A stretch of 6,007 nucleotides of DNA. It comes from Lentisphaeria bacterium (GTDB taxonomy: Bacteria > Verrucomicrobiota > Lentisphaeria > Victivallales > GWF2-50-93). The translations under genes and the position numbers were made by a program. The stretch covers positions 1 to 6,007 of the forward strand of contig JAGVIF010000263.1 in the NCBI GenBank assembly GCA_020056205.1, given 5' to 3'. The notes under the pieces are model-generated. The model ran no database searches, was not told the origin of the DNA, and saw only the letters and a list, made by a program, of their open reading frames with translations. The number at the start of each line of letters is the position of its first letter. Positions within the stretch are counted from its first letter, which is position 1. Of the stretch, positions 1 through 5,710 are shown piece after piece.

Positions 1-22
1 CTTCCTCAAATCCCACGCTAAA

Positions 23-84
23 GTCGAAGATCCCGAGCCGCGGGGCCTCGGGGTCGAATATCCCGTGTCCGCAGGAGCTCGGGG
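23..84. repeat. Two tandem copies of a ~30-bp hairpin repeat
   Basis: Copy 1 (23-52) and copy 2 (53-84) are adjacent. Both begin GTCGAA, two variable bases, then TCCCG, and both end in CTCGGG. In copy 1, CCCGAG (32-37) can pair with CTCGGG (47-52). In copy 2 the palindrome is less regular (CCCG near 62-65 and CTCGGGG at 78-84). This is intergenic dispersed-repeat sequence with no coding potential that I can see. The array may continue to the left of the window. Confidence 0.6.
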
Positions 85-104
85 CTGTGAACTCCAACTA
101 AATC

Positions 105-360
105 AGTTTTAAGTGTTAGGTTTTAAGTTTTAAGTTTTCTACTTTCTAAATTCTATTTTCTACTTTTTTTCACTCTCGCATTCCCGCACTCTTAGTATTT
201 GGTGATATAGATATTTAAAGATTTGGATATTTTTCATTCGATGTTCATAGTCTTTTCCATCTTACTTTTTCCCTTTTCCTTTCTCCTTTCTACTTTCTCC
301 TTTTTGGCTTAGCATTCGATCCCGATTCCGATACCGCTCCCGATTCCCTCTGCCAACGCA
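105..360. other. Gene-free AT- and pyrimidine-rich intergenic tract
   Basis: No plausible gene lies between the window start and mraZ. This part is low-complexity DNA. It has TTTTAAG direct repeats (107-113, 121-127, 128-134), scattered TTCTA motifs (about 137-162), a plus-strand pyrimidine tract at about 251-305, and CCCGATTCC twice (321-329 and 339-347). It looks like slippage-prone spacer. I see no RNA gene. Confidence 0.5.
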
Positions 361-419
361 AGTTTACTGACACTGCGCTATCCCGTTAAAAAAAAATGCG
401 TTTTTTCTTGTTTCCCTGC

Positions 420-448
420 TTGACAAGCGCAGGGGATGAAAATATCTT
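420..448 (+). promoter_or_regulatory. Probable sigma70-type promoter of the mraZ operon
   Basis: A perfect -35 hexamer TTGACA (420-425) is followed after 17 bp by TATCTT (443-448), a 4/6 match to the -10 consensus. Transcription would start near 455, inside the MraZ boxes, giving a leader of only about 28 nt. An A9 run (388-396) and a T6 run (401-406) lie just upstream and could act as an UP-like element, which is inference. This is the only good promoter I see ahead of the four-gene operon. Confidence 0.65.
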
Positions 449-449
449 A

Positions 450-485
450 TAGGTGTTATTAGGTGAAAATAGGTGATATTAGGTG
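450..485 (+). promoter_or_regulatory. Four MraZ boxes (TAGGTG, 10-bp period), mraZ autoregulatory operator
   Basis: TAGGTG occurs at 450-455, 460-465, 470-475 and 480-485, each separated by four A/T-rich bases (TTAT, AAAA, ATAT). MraZ proteins are known to bind direct GT-rich repeats with a 10-bp period upstream of their own gene and to control the dcw operon. Period, number and position all fit. The boxes start 2 bp after the -10 element and cover the predicted transcription start and the translation start. Bound MraZ could therefore block transcription initiation. Box 3 also forms the Shine-Dalgarno sequence AGGTGAT (471-477), and box 4 contains the GTG start codon (483-485). Confidence 0.85.
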
Positions 486-962
486 AAAGAGCAATTTTTT
501 CTTGGCGAATTTAGACACGCTCTCGATTCCCAGCGCAGGGTGGCTGTTCCCAGCGCCTGGAGAATGGGAAGGGGCAGTCCGCTTTTTTATCTGCTGCCCG
601 GCAGACATAAGACAATACAAGCGGTGCCGGAAAAAATTTTCGCCGAGATAATGTCGAAGACAAGAAAGGTCTCATTTGCCGACGCGGAGGCGTCTCTGGC
701 GCTGGCGCGTCTTGGCAGAATGGCTCAGGCTTGTCCTTGCGACAAACAAGGCAGGATTCAGATATCTCAAAAACTTTCCGAATACGCGGAGCTCGGGAAC
801 ATGGCGGTATTGGTCGGAGCTATCGGCGTCATACAGATATGGTCGGAAAAAAATTGGGAAAAATCCGGAGGCTCTGACGAACAAGTTCTTGATGTGATAC
901 AGAAAATAGGAGAAAGACCTGACGACCTTTCTGAAATATTAAGGAGCAAAAGTGAATACTGA
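483..962 (+). CDS. mraZ: Transcriptional regulator MraZ
   Basis: MraZ is the DNA-binding regulator encoded first in most dcw clusters. It forms ring-shaped oligomers and controls its own operon. The 159-residue length is close to the family norm of about 150. Two SpoVT/AbrB-type half-domains are visible: residues 6-28 (FFLGEFRHALDSQRRVAVPSAW region) and 84-126, with D87-K-Q-G-R91 and VLVGAIGVIQIW. In the first half the usual D-x-x-G-R reads DSQRR, with Arg18 in place of Gly; the second half keeps DKQGR. The start is GTG at 483, the first possible start in this frame because a TGA lies at 474-476; AGGTGAT at 471-477 is the ribosome binding site. The 3' end overlaps rsmH by 11 bases. It is probably autoregulated through the four TAGGTG boxes. 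Identity is secure from sequence and context. Confidence 0.95.
   Translation: MKEQFFLGEFRHALDSQRRVAVPSAWRMGRGSPLFYLLPGRHKTIQAVPEKIFAEIMSKTRKVSFADAEASLALARLGRMAQACPCDKQGRIQISQKLSEYAELGNMAVLVGAIGVIQIWSEKNWEKSGGSDEQVLDVIQKIGERPDDLSEILRSKSEY
941..946 (+). promoter_or_regulatory. Ribosome binding site of rsmH inside mraZ
   Basis: AAGGAG lies 5 nt before the GTG start at 952, within the last codons of mraZ. It fixes the rsmH start and suggests translational coupling of the two genes. Confidence 0.8.
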
Positions 963-1941
963 AAGCGAATATAATGAAAAATCTTATTCATATTATGACA
1001 AACTTTTCGCCGATTCCCCGCACAAGCCTGTCATGCCGAGGGAGACGCTTGAATTTATCGGAGAAAAGACAGGCGAGCTTAAGGTAATAGATGCGACCGT
1101 CGGATGCGGCGGTCACAGTTCTTTGATATTGATGAAATATCCGGAGGCGGTGCTTCTTGGTCTCGACAGAGACGAAAAGGCGCTTGAATTTGCGAAGACG
1201 AAATTGTCTGCCGCAAGCGGACGTTTTCGGCTGATGAAGAGTCGTTTTAGTGAAATCAGAGCGCGGGCAACCGATATGGGGTGGCTTTCGGTTGACGCGG
1301 TTCTGATGGATCTCGGGGTCTCTTCGCTCCAGCTGGATGATCCGTCAAGGGGTTTTTCCCACAATTTCGACGGCCCGCTGGACATGAGGATGGGACTCGA
1401 TTCCGAGAACACCGCCGCGCGGATTTTAAACACAAGTTCGGAGAAAGATTTAAAGCGGATATTCAGGGAATTCGGAGAGATAAGAAAGGCCGGCAGGCTT
1501 GCCCGCGAAATAGTTGCAAGAAGGGAAAAAATGCGCTGGACATCAACGCTGGAATTGGCTGAATTATGCTGGAATATCCCCGGAATATCGAGAAGAAAAG
1601 GGCCTCCGCCTCCGACTCTCTGCTTCCAGGCTTTGAGAATGGCCGTGAACAATGAAATGTTCGAACTAAAGAAAGCTCTTGAGGACGCCGCGGAGATTCT
1701 TGCGCCGGGAGGAATAATAGCCGTGATAAGTTTTCATTCTCTTGAGGACAGAGTTGTGAAACTTTTTTTTAGGAAGGAAGCATCAACTTGCCTTTGCCCC
1801 CCGGACTTTCCGGAATGCAGATGCGGGCACAAGCCTTCCCTTGAGATTGTTACAAAAAAACCGGTAACTCCGATGCAGGATGAAATAGAAAAAAACAGAA
1901 GAGCGGCTCCCGCTAAAATGAGAATCGCCAGAAAACTTTAA
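952..1941 (+). CDS. rsmH: 16S rRNA (cytosine(1402)-N4)-methyltransferase RsmH (MraW)
   Basis: RsmH transfers a methyl group from S-adenosylmethionine to N4 of C1402 in the 16S rRNA decoding site. At 329 residues it has normal family length. Visible landmarks are HKPVMPRE (24-31), the SAM-binding loop DATVGCGGHS (47-56), LGLDRDEKAL (69-78), MDLGVSSLQLDDPSRGFSH (119-137) followed by GPLDMRM, FQALRMAVNNE (225-235), ISFHSLEDRVVK (259-270), a C-x-C-x6-C-x-C cluster (C280, C282, C289, C291) and the C-terminal NRRAAPAKMRIARK. The usual HPATRTF before QALR reads PPPTLCF here, an unusual substitution. GTG is the start, supported by AAGGAG at 941-946. The gene overlaps mraZ by 11 bases and is followed after 14 bases by the ftsL-like gene, so it should be co-transcribed. 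Confidence 0.96.
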   Translation: MNTESEYNEKSYSYYDKLFADSPHKPVMPRETLEFIGEKTGELKVIDATVGCGGHSSLILMKYPEAVLLGLDRDEKALEFAKTKLSAASGRFRLMKSRFSEIRARATDMGWLSVDAVLMDLGVSSLQLDDPSRGFSHNFDGPLDMRMGLDSENTAARILNTSSEKDLKRIFREFGEIRKAGRLAREIVARREKMRWTSTLELAELCWNIPGISRRKGPPPPTLCFQALRMAVNNEMFELKKALEDAAEILAPGGIIAVISFHSLEDRVVKLFFRKEASTCLCPPDFPECRCGHKPSLEIVTKKPVTPMQDEIEKNRRAAPAKMRIARKL

Positions 1942-1943
1942 AT

Positions 1944-1949
1944 AAGGTG
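1944..1949 (+). promoter_or_regulatory. Ribosome binding site that decides the ftsL-like start
   Basis: AAGGTG sits 6 nt before ATG 1956. The GTG inside it (1947-1949) is itself a possible in-frame start but has no ribosome binding site of its own, so ATG 1956 is preferred. Confidence 0.65.
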
Positions 1950-1955
1950 TCCGCA

Positions 1956-2366
1956 ATGGCTTTAAGCATTGTCAGCATGGATTCCAGTCCGCATAGAAAA
2001 AAAAATAAAAGAAACAAGGGGGGAATAAATTTCGAGAAGATTCTTCTCGGCGCAAAGTTTCTGTTCCCCGTATTGATAGTTTTTATAAGCTATACCCTGA
2101 TAGCCTTTGTTGACAATTGCACGAATAAGATGGCGAAGGAAAAGTCCAAGTTCTCCAACGACATAGAGGGATTCGACAGGGAAATAGAAAATCTGAAAAT
2201 AGGCATACAAAGGGCAAAAGGCGGAAATATTCCCTCCCAAATAAAAAGATTCGGGCTTAAACTCAATTATCCGAAGCCGGGACAGAAAAGAGAGCTTGTG
2301 CGCATGGCCGACAACAAGAAAGATAACGGCAAAACCAAGCTTTTGGTGATGAAACGGAGACATTAA
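1956..2366 (+). CDS. ftsL: FtsL-like cell division membrane protein
   Basis: This is a 136-residue single-pass membrane protein with its N-terminus predicted in the cytoplasm. A basic stretch (RKKNKRNK, about residues 14-21) precedes one hydrophobic helix (about 32-51, LLGAKFLFPVLIVFISYTLI). Charged sequence with coiled-coil character follows (about 56-90, EKSKFSNDIEGFDREIENLK region). A motif then reads IKRFGLKLNYPKPGQ, resembling the FtsL/DivIC ending in which a short helix is followed by L-x-Y-P-x-x-G/Q. FtsL works with FtsB and FtsQ to activate septal peptidoglycan synthesis by FtsW-FtsI. Sequence conservation in this family is poor, so the call rests on topology, the YPKPGQ motif and the position between rsmH and ftsI. 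An upstream in-frame GTG (1947) would add three residues; ATG 1956 has the better ribosome binding site. The basic C-terminal tail (KLLVMKRRH) is unremarkable. Confidence 0.78.
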   Translation: MALSIVSMDSSPHRKKNKRNKGGINFEKILLGAKFLFPVLIVFISYTLIAFVDNCTNKMAKEKSKFSNDIEGFDREIENLKIGIQRAKGGNIPSQIKRFGLKLNYPKPGQKRELVRMADNKKDNGKTKLLVMKRRH

Positions 2367-2370
2367 AAAA

Positions 2371-4131
2371 ATGTCCAAAAGGTCTCTCTTTACCCGTATC
2401 GCAATTGTGTGTATGCCGATAACCGCTCTTTTTCTGATCATAGCCGCGAGATTGTATTACGTCCAGATAATACGCCACGACGAATTCTACGAAAAGGCCA
2501 GAAAAACATATACCACCGTAGTCCAGTCGAAGGGACAAAGAGGGCAGATATTTGATTTTGACGGAAATCTTCTGGCAGGAAACAAGCCCTGCGCGGACAT
2601 AATCGCCGATCCGCAATACAAACTCTTCTCCTCAAACGAAAAATGCGCTGAGATATCTAATTATTTCGCTCAAAAGACCGACTCCGGCTCCGATACGCTT
2701 CTGAGACGGCTGACAAGAAAAAAGAGCGATTCAGGAAAGGATATAAGATACGCCCCGCTTGCAAAAGATGTCCCCATAGAAATAATCGAAGAGATCAGGG
2801 AAGAAATCAGGAACAAGAAATGGAGAGGAATAAGTTTTGAATACAAGACCAGAAGATATTATCCCAAAGACGAGATGCTTTCCCACATAATAGGCTTCGT
2901 AAATGTGGAATTTGGGAAAGATGTCGCGCAGGGAGGAATAGAAAAAACACGGGATAAAAACATAAAATCAACGGACGGCAGCGCCCAGGTGGAAAGAGAC
3001 AGAAAAGGCATTCCGTTTGGATTCGGAGAACACGTCATCAACACCACTCGCGACGGAAACGATGTGTATTTGACAATAATCGAACCCATACAAATGATAG
3101 TTGAGGAGGAGCTTGACAGTCTTGTCGAAAAATTCTCTCCGAAAGCCGCTTACGCCGTGATGGTCAATCCATATAACGGCAATATTATGGCGATAGCCCA
3201 GAGGCCGACTTTTAACCCGAATGACAGAGAGAGCATGAGGGATCCTGAAGCGCGCAGGGACAAAATCATATCCGACGCCTTCGAGCCCGGCTCTATAATG
3301 AAACCAATTGCGGTGGCCGGAGCGCTTGACTATGGAATAGTTTCCCCCGAAACCAGATTAAACTGCGAAAACGGGCAATGGTTCTTTGGAGGAAAAATTC
3401 TGAGAGACGCTCATCCCTATAAAATATTGTCGGTAAGGGAGATTATTCAGAAATCAAGCAATATCGGCGCCGCGAAAATCTCGGTTATGATGGGAAAAGA
3501 AAGATTGTATAACTTGTTCAGCAGATTCGGATTCGGACAAAAAACAGGAATGCCGATACAGCCCGAGGCAACGGGAATATTCAGGCCTCTCGAAAAGTGG
3601 GACAGCCTCTCGGTATCGCGCTTTCCTATCGGTCAGGGCATATCGGTGTCTCCCCTGCAAATGGTGCGCGCGTACTGCGCTCTGGCGAACGGCGGCAAAT
3701 TGACGCCAATAAGGCTTATAGACAGGGAAAAAAATCCGCAGACCGGAGAAGTTGTGGACATCCAGTTGGAAAAAGCGCCGAATGTTTTTCTGCGCAAAGA
3801 CAGCTCAAAAAAGATTGTCGAAATGCTCAAACTGGTTACTAAAAAAGGAGGAACCGCCGAAGAGGCCGCCGTCGAGGGATACGAAACGGCCGGAAAAACG
3901 GGAACTTCACAAAAATGGGAAAACGGACATTATTCTGAAACAAAATTCCACGCTTCATTCATCGGTTTTGTCCCGGCCGACGAACCGGCATTCGTCCTCC
4001 TTATCATGGCCGATGAACCGCAAAAAAATCACTACGGCGGAATAGTGGCCGCGCCCTATTTCAGAAAAATATCAGACAAAACTCTCCGCTTCCTCAATAT
4101 TGCACCACAGTACGAAATCCAAAGTAAATAG
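2371..4131 (+). CDS. ftsI: Septal class B penicillin-binding protein (FtsI/PBP3-type transpeptidase)
   Basis: This protein catalyses DD-transpeptidation of septal peptidoglycan in the periplasm, working with FtsW. It has 586 residues. There is one N-terminal membrane anchor (about 9-28), then a pedestal domain beginning with QRGQIFDFDGNLLA (56-69; R57-G58 motif). The transpeptidase domain spans roughly 255-575. All three active-site motifs are intact: S308-I-M-K311 in FEPGSIMKP, with Ser308 the acylated nucleophile; S362-S-N364; and K509-T-G-T512, preceded by GGTAEEAAVEGYETAG. There are no C-terminal PASTA repeats, so a SpoVD- or PBP2x-like form is unlikely. ATG 2371 follows the ftsL-like stop by 4 bases. 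The nearest ribosome binding site, GGAG at 2356-2359, is rather distant (11 nt). The stop codon TAG (4129-4131) is the first three bases of a repeat seen again at 5947, so the extreme C-terminus may have been reshaped by a rearrangement. No murE follows. Confidence 0.95.
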   Translation: MSKRSLFTRIAIVCMPITALFLIIAARLYYVQIIRHDEFYEKARKTYTTVVQSKGQRGQIFDFDGNLLAGNKPCADIIADPQYKLFSSNEKCAEISNYFAQKTDSGSDTLLRRLTRKKSDSGKDIRYAPLAKDVPIEIIEEIREEIRNKKWRGISFEYKTRRYYPKDEMLSHIIGFVNVEFGKDVAQGGIEKTRDKNIKSTDGSAQVERDRKGIPFGFGEHVINTTRDGNDVYLTIIEPIQMIVEEELDSLVEKFSPKAAYAVMVNPYNGNIMAIAQRPTFNPNDRESMRDPEARRDKIISDAFEPGSIMKPIAVAGALDYGIVSPETRLNCENGQWFFGGKILRDAHPYKILSVREIIQKSSNIGAAKISVMMGKERLYNLFSRFGFGQKTGMPIQPEATGIFRPLEKWDSLSVSRFPIGQGISVSPLQMVRAYCALANGGKLTPIRLIDREKNPQTGEVVDIQLEKAPNVFLRKDSSKKIVEMLKLVTKKGGTAEEAAVEGYETAGKTGTSQKWENGHYSETKFHASFIGFVPADEPAFVLLIMADEPQKNHYGGIVAAPYFRKISDKTLRFLNIAPQYEIQSK

Positions 4132-4153
4132 AGCCTGCTGAAAAAAGATTTTT
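4129..4153 (+). repeat. Left-half copy of the palindromic repeat found at 5947
   Basis: These 25 bases match 5947-5971 with one difference (C or T at the sixth base). They read TAGAG, C/T, CTGCTG, six A, GA, five T. The copy supplies the ftsI stop codon and is also the point where the antisense PIN-toxin homology ends. The right half of the palindrome is missing here. The TAGAG-CTGCTGAAAAA form resembles terminal repeats of some insertion sequences, which is from memory only. Confidence 0.7.
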
Positions 4154-4241
4154 CCGAATTCCCTCCCACTAATTCTATTGCCCTCTCGTTTCCCTTGAGA
4201 AAATCTATGAGGACATCCGTATCCGCAAGGAGCATGTTCAT
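4154..4241 (-). pseudogene. vapC: Truncated PIN-domain toxin (VapC-type) remnant
   Basis: Reading leftwards from ATG 4241, the peptide begins MNMLLADTDVLIDFLKG and continues NERAIELVGGNSEK. This is the typical opening of a VapC/PIN ribonuclease, with the first metal-binding Asp in the DTDVLID motif. VapC toxins are normally about 130 residues and cleave RNA, often tRNA. Here homology lasts only about 29 codons, up to the 25-bp repeat. Beyond that the open frame runs antisense through the ftsI 3' end to 4056 without PIN-like sequence. The start overlaps the antitoxin stop as ATGA (4241-4238), the classic toxin-antitoxin arrangement. The other acidic catalytic residues are absent, so it should be non-functional. 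Confidence 0.75.
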
Positions 4242-4479
4242 GCGCTGAAACTCCTATCCCACTTTTTTCTAAGAGATAGAATTTCATCCATATCCTGCCG
4301 GTTTTTCCAAACGCCTGCAGTCTTTTCAAGGATTTCCTTCCTCCCGGTTTTCCCATTCTTTTCAATCAGGCTGTCAATGGCCATTCTAATCAGTTCGCTC
4401 GGCTTTTTGTTGCAGGAAGCTGAAATTCTCTTCAGCCCTTTTTTTCATGTTCAGTCAGATAGATTTGCGTTCTTATCAT
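4238..4479 (-). pseudogene. vapB: Frameshifted ribbon-helix-helix antitoxin (VapB/CopG-type)
   Basis: From ATG 4479 the minus strand reads MIRTQIYLTEHEKKG and then hits TGA. Adding one A to the A7 run (complement of 4439-4445) restores an 80-residue protein. It continues LKRISASCNKKPSELIRMAI, then DSLIEKNGKTGRKEILEK, and ends RKKWDRSFSA, with a stop at 4240-4238. The N-terminal RTQIYLTE strand and the later PSELIRMAID helix are typical of ribbon-helix-helix antitoxins; the C-terminal part would bind the toxin. A ribosome binding site GAGG (4490-4487) lies 7 nt before the ATG. The frameshift may be a true inactivating deletion, a slippage site or an assembly error. Because the partner toxin is also truncated, decay is the simplest reading. 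Confidence 0.8.
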
Positions 4480-4674
4480 GTTAGCGCCTCAATTATTAGA
4501 GACATAGATATTGCATGCACTACTATTAACCAACGTAAAATCAACCTGCCTTTAGCGGCGGCTCATCACCTTCCGGATGAAGTCGTCCGCAGACGTGTCG
4601 AAAATTATTTCCAGACTTGGCAACTGGGGCGCAAGTGGCGCGTTCAATCGGCTGATTGAACCACAAAACTTAGG
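4480..4674. other. Unassigned intergenic DNA between the antitoxin remnant and uppP
   Basis: These 195 bases probably held the promoter of the minus-strand toxin-antitoxin remnant, plus downstream sequence of uppP. Short frames exist on the plus strand. One is 33 codons from ATG 4577 and contains ISRLGNWGASGAFNRLIE; another open frame runs 4447-4659. I recognise no family in either and find no convincing ribosome binding site, so I do not call a gene. It could be a gene fragment from the same decayed region. Confidence 0.4.
4642..4661. repeat. Perfect 8-bp inverted repeat just past the uppP stop
   Basis: GTTCAATC (4642-4649) and GATTGAAC (4654-4661) flank a 4-nt loop GGCT, 14 bases downstream of the uppP stop codon on the minus strand. 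No T-run follows on either strand, so it is not a canonical intrinsic terminator. It could still be a 3'-end-stabilising hairpin. Confidence 0.5.
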
Positions 4675-5460
4675 TTAAAACGCGAGTTCAACGGTTAGAA
4701 TAATGACGCCGAGGATGAAACAATATATCGCATATTTTTTAAGAGAGCCTTTTCTGACGGATTCTATTACCGCGTTCAAAGCTATGTATCCGACTATGGC
4801 GGAAACTATGAATCCGATTATGAGCGAAAGAGACCCGATGCCTGCCTCGCCTTTGCTCATATCTTTCAAGAATGGCAGTATTTCAACGAAAGCGGCCCCG
4901 CCGATGACAGGGACAGCCATCAAAAACGAATATGTCGAGGCGTCTTTGCGCTTGAAATTAAGACGCAAAGCGCTTGAAATCGTCATTCCTGAGCGGGATA
5001 TGCCGGGCATTATCGCGACGCATTGGGCCAGCCCTATCAGGAAGGCGTCTTTAAAATTCATATCGGAAATGTCTTTAGTTTGGGATTGGTTCTTTGTCAG
5101 ACAGTAGAGCGACGCGGACGTTACAAAAAGTCCGCAGCCGACTAAGACCGTATTTTCAAAAAGTAATTCATCAAGTCCGAAATAATTGAGAGTTAAGCCG
5201 ACAATTCCAGCCGGAATGCTCGAAACAAAAATAAACTTCAGCAGTTTTTTATCGGCTCCGAACAGATTCCTCAACTCCCTCAAATAAATGAGAATTATAG
5301 AGACAAGCGTTCCGGCGTGCAAAACGGTTGCAAGCAGAATACACTCTTTTACCTTCAGAATTTTTGCGATTATAACAAGATGCCCGGACGAACTCACTGG
5401 CAGGAATTCCGTCACGCCTTGAACAACAGCAAGACAAATGGTTTTGAGTATTTCTTCCAA
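4675..5460 (-). CDS. uppP: Undecaprenyl-diphosphate phosphatase UppP (BacA)
   Basis: This integral membrane enzyme dephosphorylates undecaprenyl diphosphate to the monophosphate, recycling the lipid carrier for peptidoglycan and other envelope polymers. High expression gives bacitracin resistance. The 261-residue protein has the family's two signature motifs: (E/Q)-x-x-x-E as Q14-G-V-T-E18, followed by FLPVSSSGHLVI with His27, and PGISRSGMT at 152-160 including the catalytic-site Arg. Most of the rest is hydrophobic helices, with a short charged loop at about 122-137. The start is TTG at 5460, supported by GGGAGG (5473-5468) at 7-nt spacing and by the motif position from the N-terminus. It is convergent with ftsI. 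Upstream, a MITE-like insertion separates the ribosome binding site from any older promoter, so its expression may have been altered. Confidence 0.95.
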   Translation of the reverse strand: MEEILKTICLAVVQGVTEFLPVSSSGHLVIIAKILKVKECILLATVLHAGTLVSIILIYLRELRNLFGADKKLLKFIFVSSIPAGIVGLTLNYFGLDELLFENTVLVGCGLFVTSASLYCLTKNQSQTKDISDMNFKDAFLIGLAQCVAIMPGISRSGMTISSALRLNFKRKDASTYSFLMAVPVIGGAAFVEILPFLKDMSKGEAGIGSLSLIIGFIVSAIVGYIALNAVIESVRKGSLKKYAIYCFILGVIILTVELAF

Positions 5461-5467
5461 GATTATA

Positions 5468-5473
5468 CCTCCC
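5468..5473 (-). promoter_or_regulatory. Strong ribosome binding site of uppP
   Basis: The minus strand reads GGGAGG, 7 nt before TTG 5460. It is a near-consensus Shine-Dalgarno sequence and supports the non-ATG start. Confidence 0.8.
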
Positions 5474-5494
5474 TTAGTAAATATTCACCGAACC

Positions 5495-5609
5495 GAATGG
5501 CGCTAAGTTAAGGCAGTCGCCACAGGGTAACTCGGGTCTATCTGACCCGATAATCGCGGGTCAGATAGACCCGCGCTACTTCGAATTGCACCTTAACTTA
5601 GCGGCATTC
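5495..5609. mobile_element. 115-bp MITE-like non-autonomous transposable element
   Basis: The terminal inverted repeats are 19 bp with a single mismatch: GAATGGCGCTAAGTTAAGG (5495-5513) and CCTTAACTTAGCGGCATTC (5591-5609). Perfect 11-bp direct repeats lie immediately outside. The interior has no coding capacity and is dominated by a hairpin at 5533-5573. These features fit a miniature element mobilised in trans by a related transposase, perhaps of the IS4 family given the duplication length. No transposase is present in the window. It lies 24 bp upstream of the ribosome-binding-site end nearest the insertion's uppP side. Confidence 0.8.
5533..5573. repeat. Perfect 17-bp-arm hairpin inside the MITE
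   Basis: CGGGTCTATCTGACCCG (5533-5549) and CGGGTCAGATAGACCCG (5557-5573) pair perfectly around a 7-nt loop. Each arm is itself partly palindromic (CGGGTC...GACCCG). Read on the minus strand, the right arm is headed by AGTAGCG (5580-5574), the same heptamer that heads every unit of the array at 5711-5881. Confidence 0.85.
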
Positions 5610-5710
5610 TTCACCGAACCCTGTCCTTTCCGTGAATATTTACATCTAATAAAATGTGAAATCACTTGTTTTTCCACAAAAACATCGCATTGAGCCAATT
5701 GCTTTTAAGA

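Larger units (their letters stand above)
5484..5620. repeat. 11-bp direct repeats flanking the MITE (probable target-site duplication)
   Basis: TTCACCGAACC occurs at 5484-5494 and again at 5610-5620, exactly abutting the outer ends of the terminal inverted repeats. An 11-bp duplication is within the range made by IS4-family transposases (family knowledge). Confidence 0.8.
5477..5643. repeat. Interrupted 12-bp palindrome upstream of uppP
   Basis: GTAAATATTCAC (5477-5488) and GTGAATATTTAC (5632-5643) are perfect inverted repeats. If the MITE-like element and one copy of its 11-bp flanking repeat are removed, the arms would be separated by only 17 bases. That would be a compact hairpin or operator directly before the uppP ribosome binding site. 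Confidence 0.7.

Noticed and set aside
388..406. A9-TGCG-T6 as an intrinsic terminator for an upstream gene
   Set aside because: The stem would be only A-T pairs, and no upstream plus-strand gene is visible in the window.
1113..1652. Long open frame antisense to rsmH
   Set aside because: It lies entirely within a gene with clear conserved motifs, and its translation shows no recognisable domain.
1947..1955. GTG 1947 as the ftsL-like start
   Set aside because: It would have no ribosome binding site, whereas AAGGTG overlapping it is well placed for ATG 1956. The difference is only three residues.
4439..4445. Programmed frameshifting on the A7 run to make a functional antitoxin
   Set aside because: A7 is a plausible slippery site, but with the partner toxin truncated there is no reason to expect selection for it; decay or a sequencing error is simpler.
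4447..4659. 70-codon plus-strand open frame overlapping the antitoxin remnant
   Set aside because: Its first part is antisense to the antitoxin coding sequence, there is no ribosome binding site, and no family is recognisable.
4703..5107. 134-codon plus-strand open frame antisense to uppP
   Set aside because: The minus strand encodes both UppP signature motifs; this is a shadow frame.
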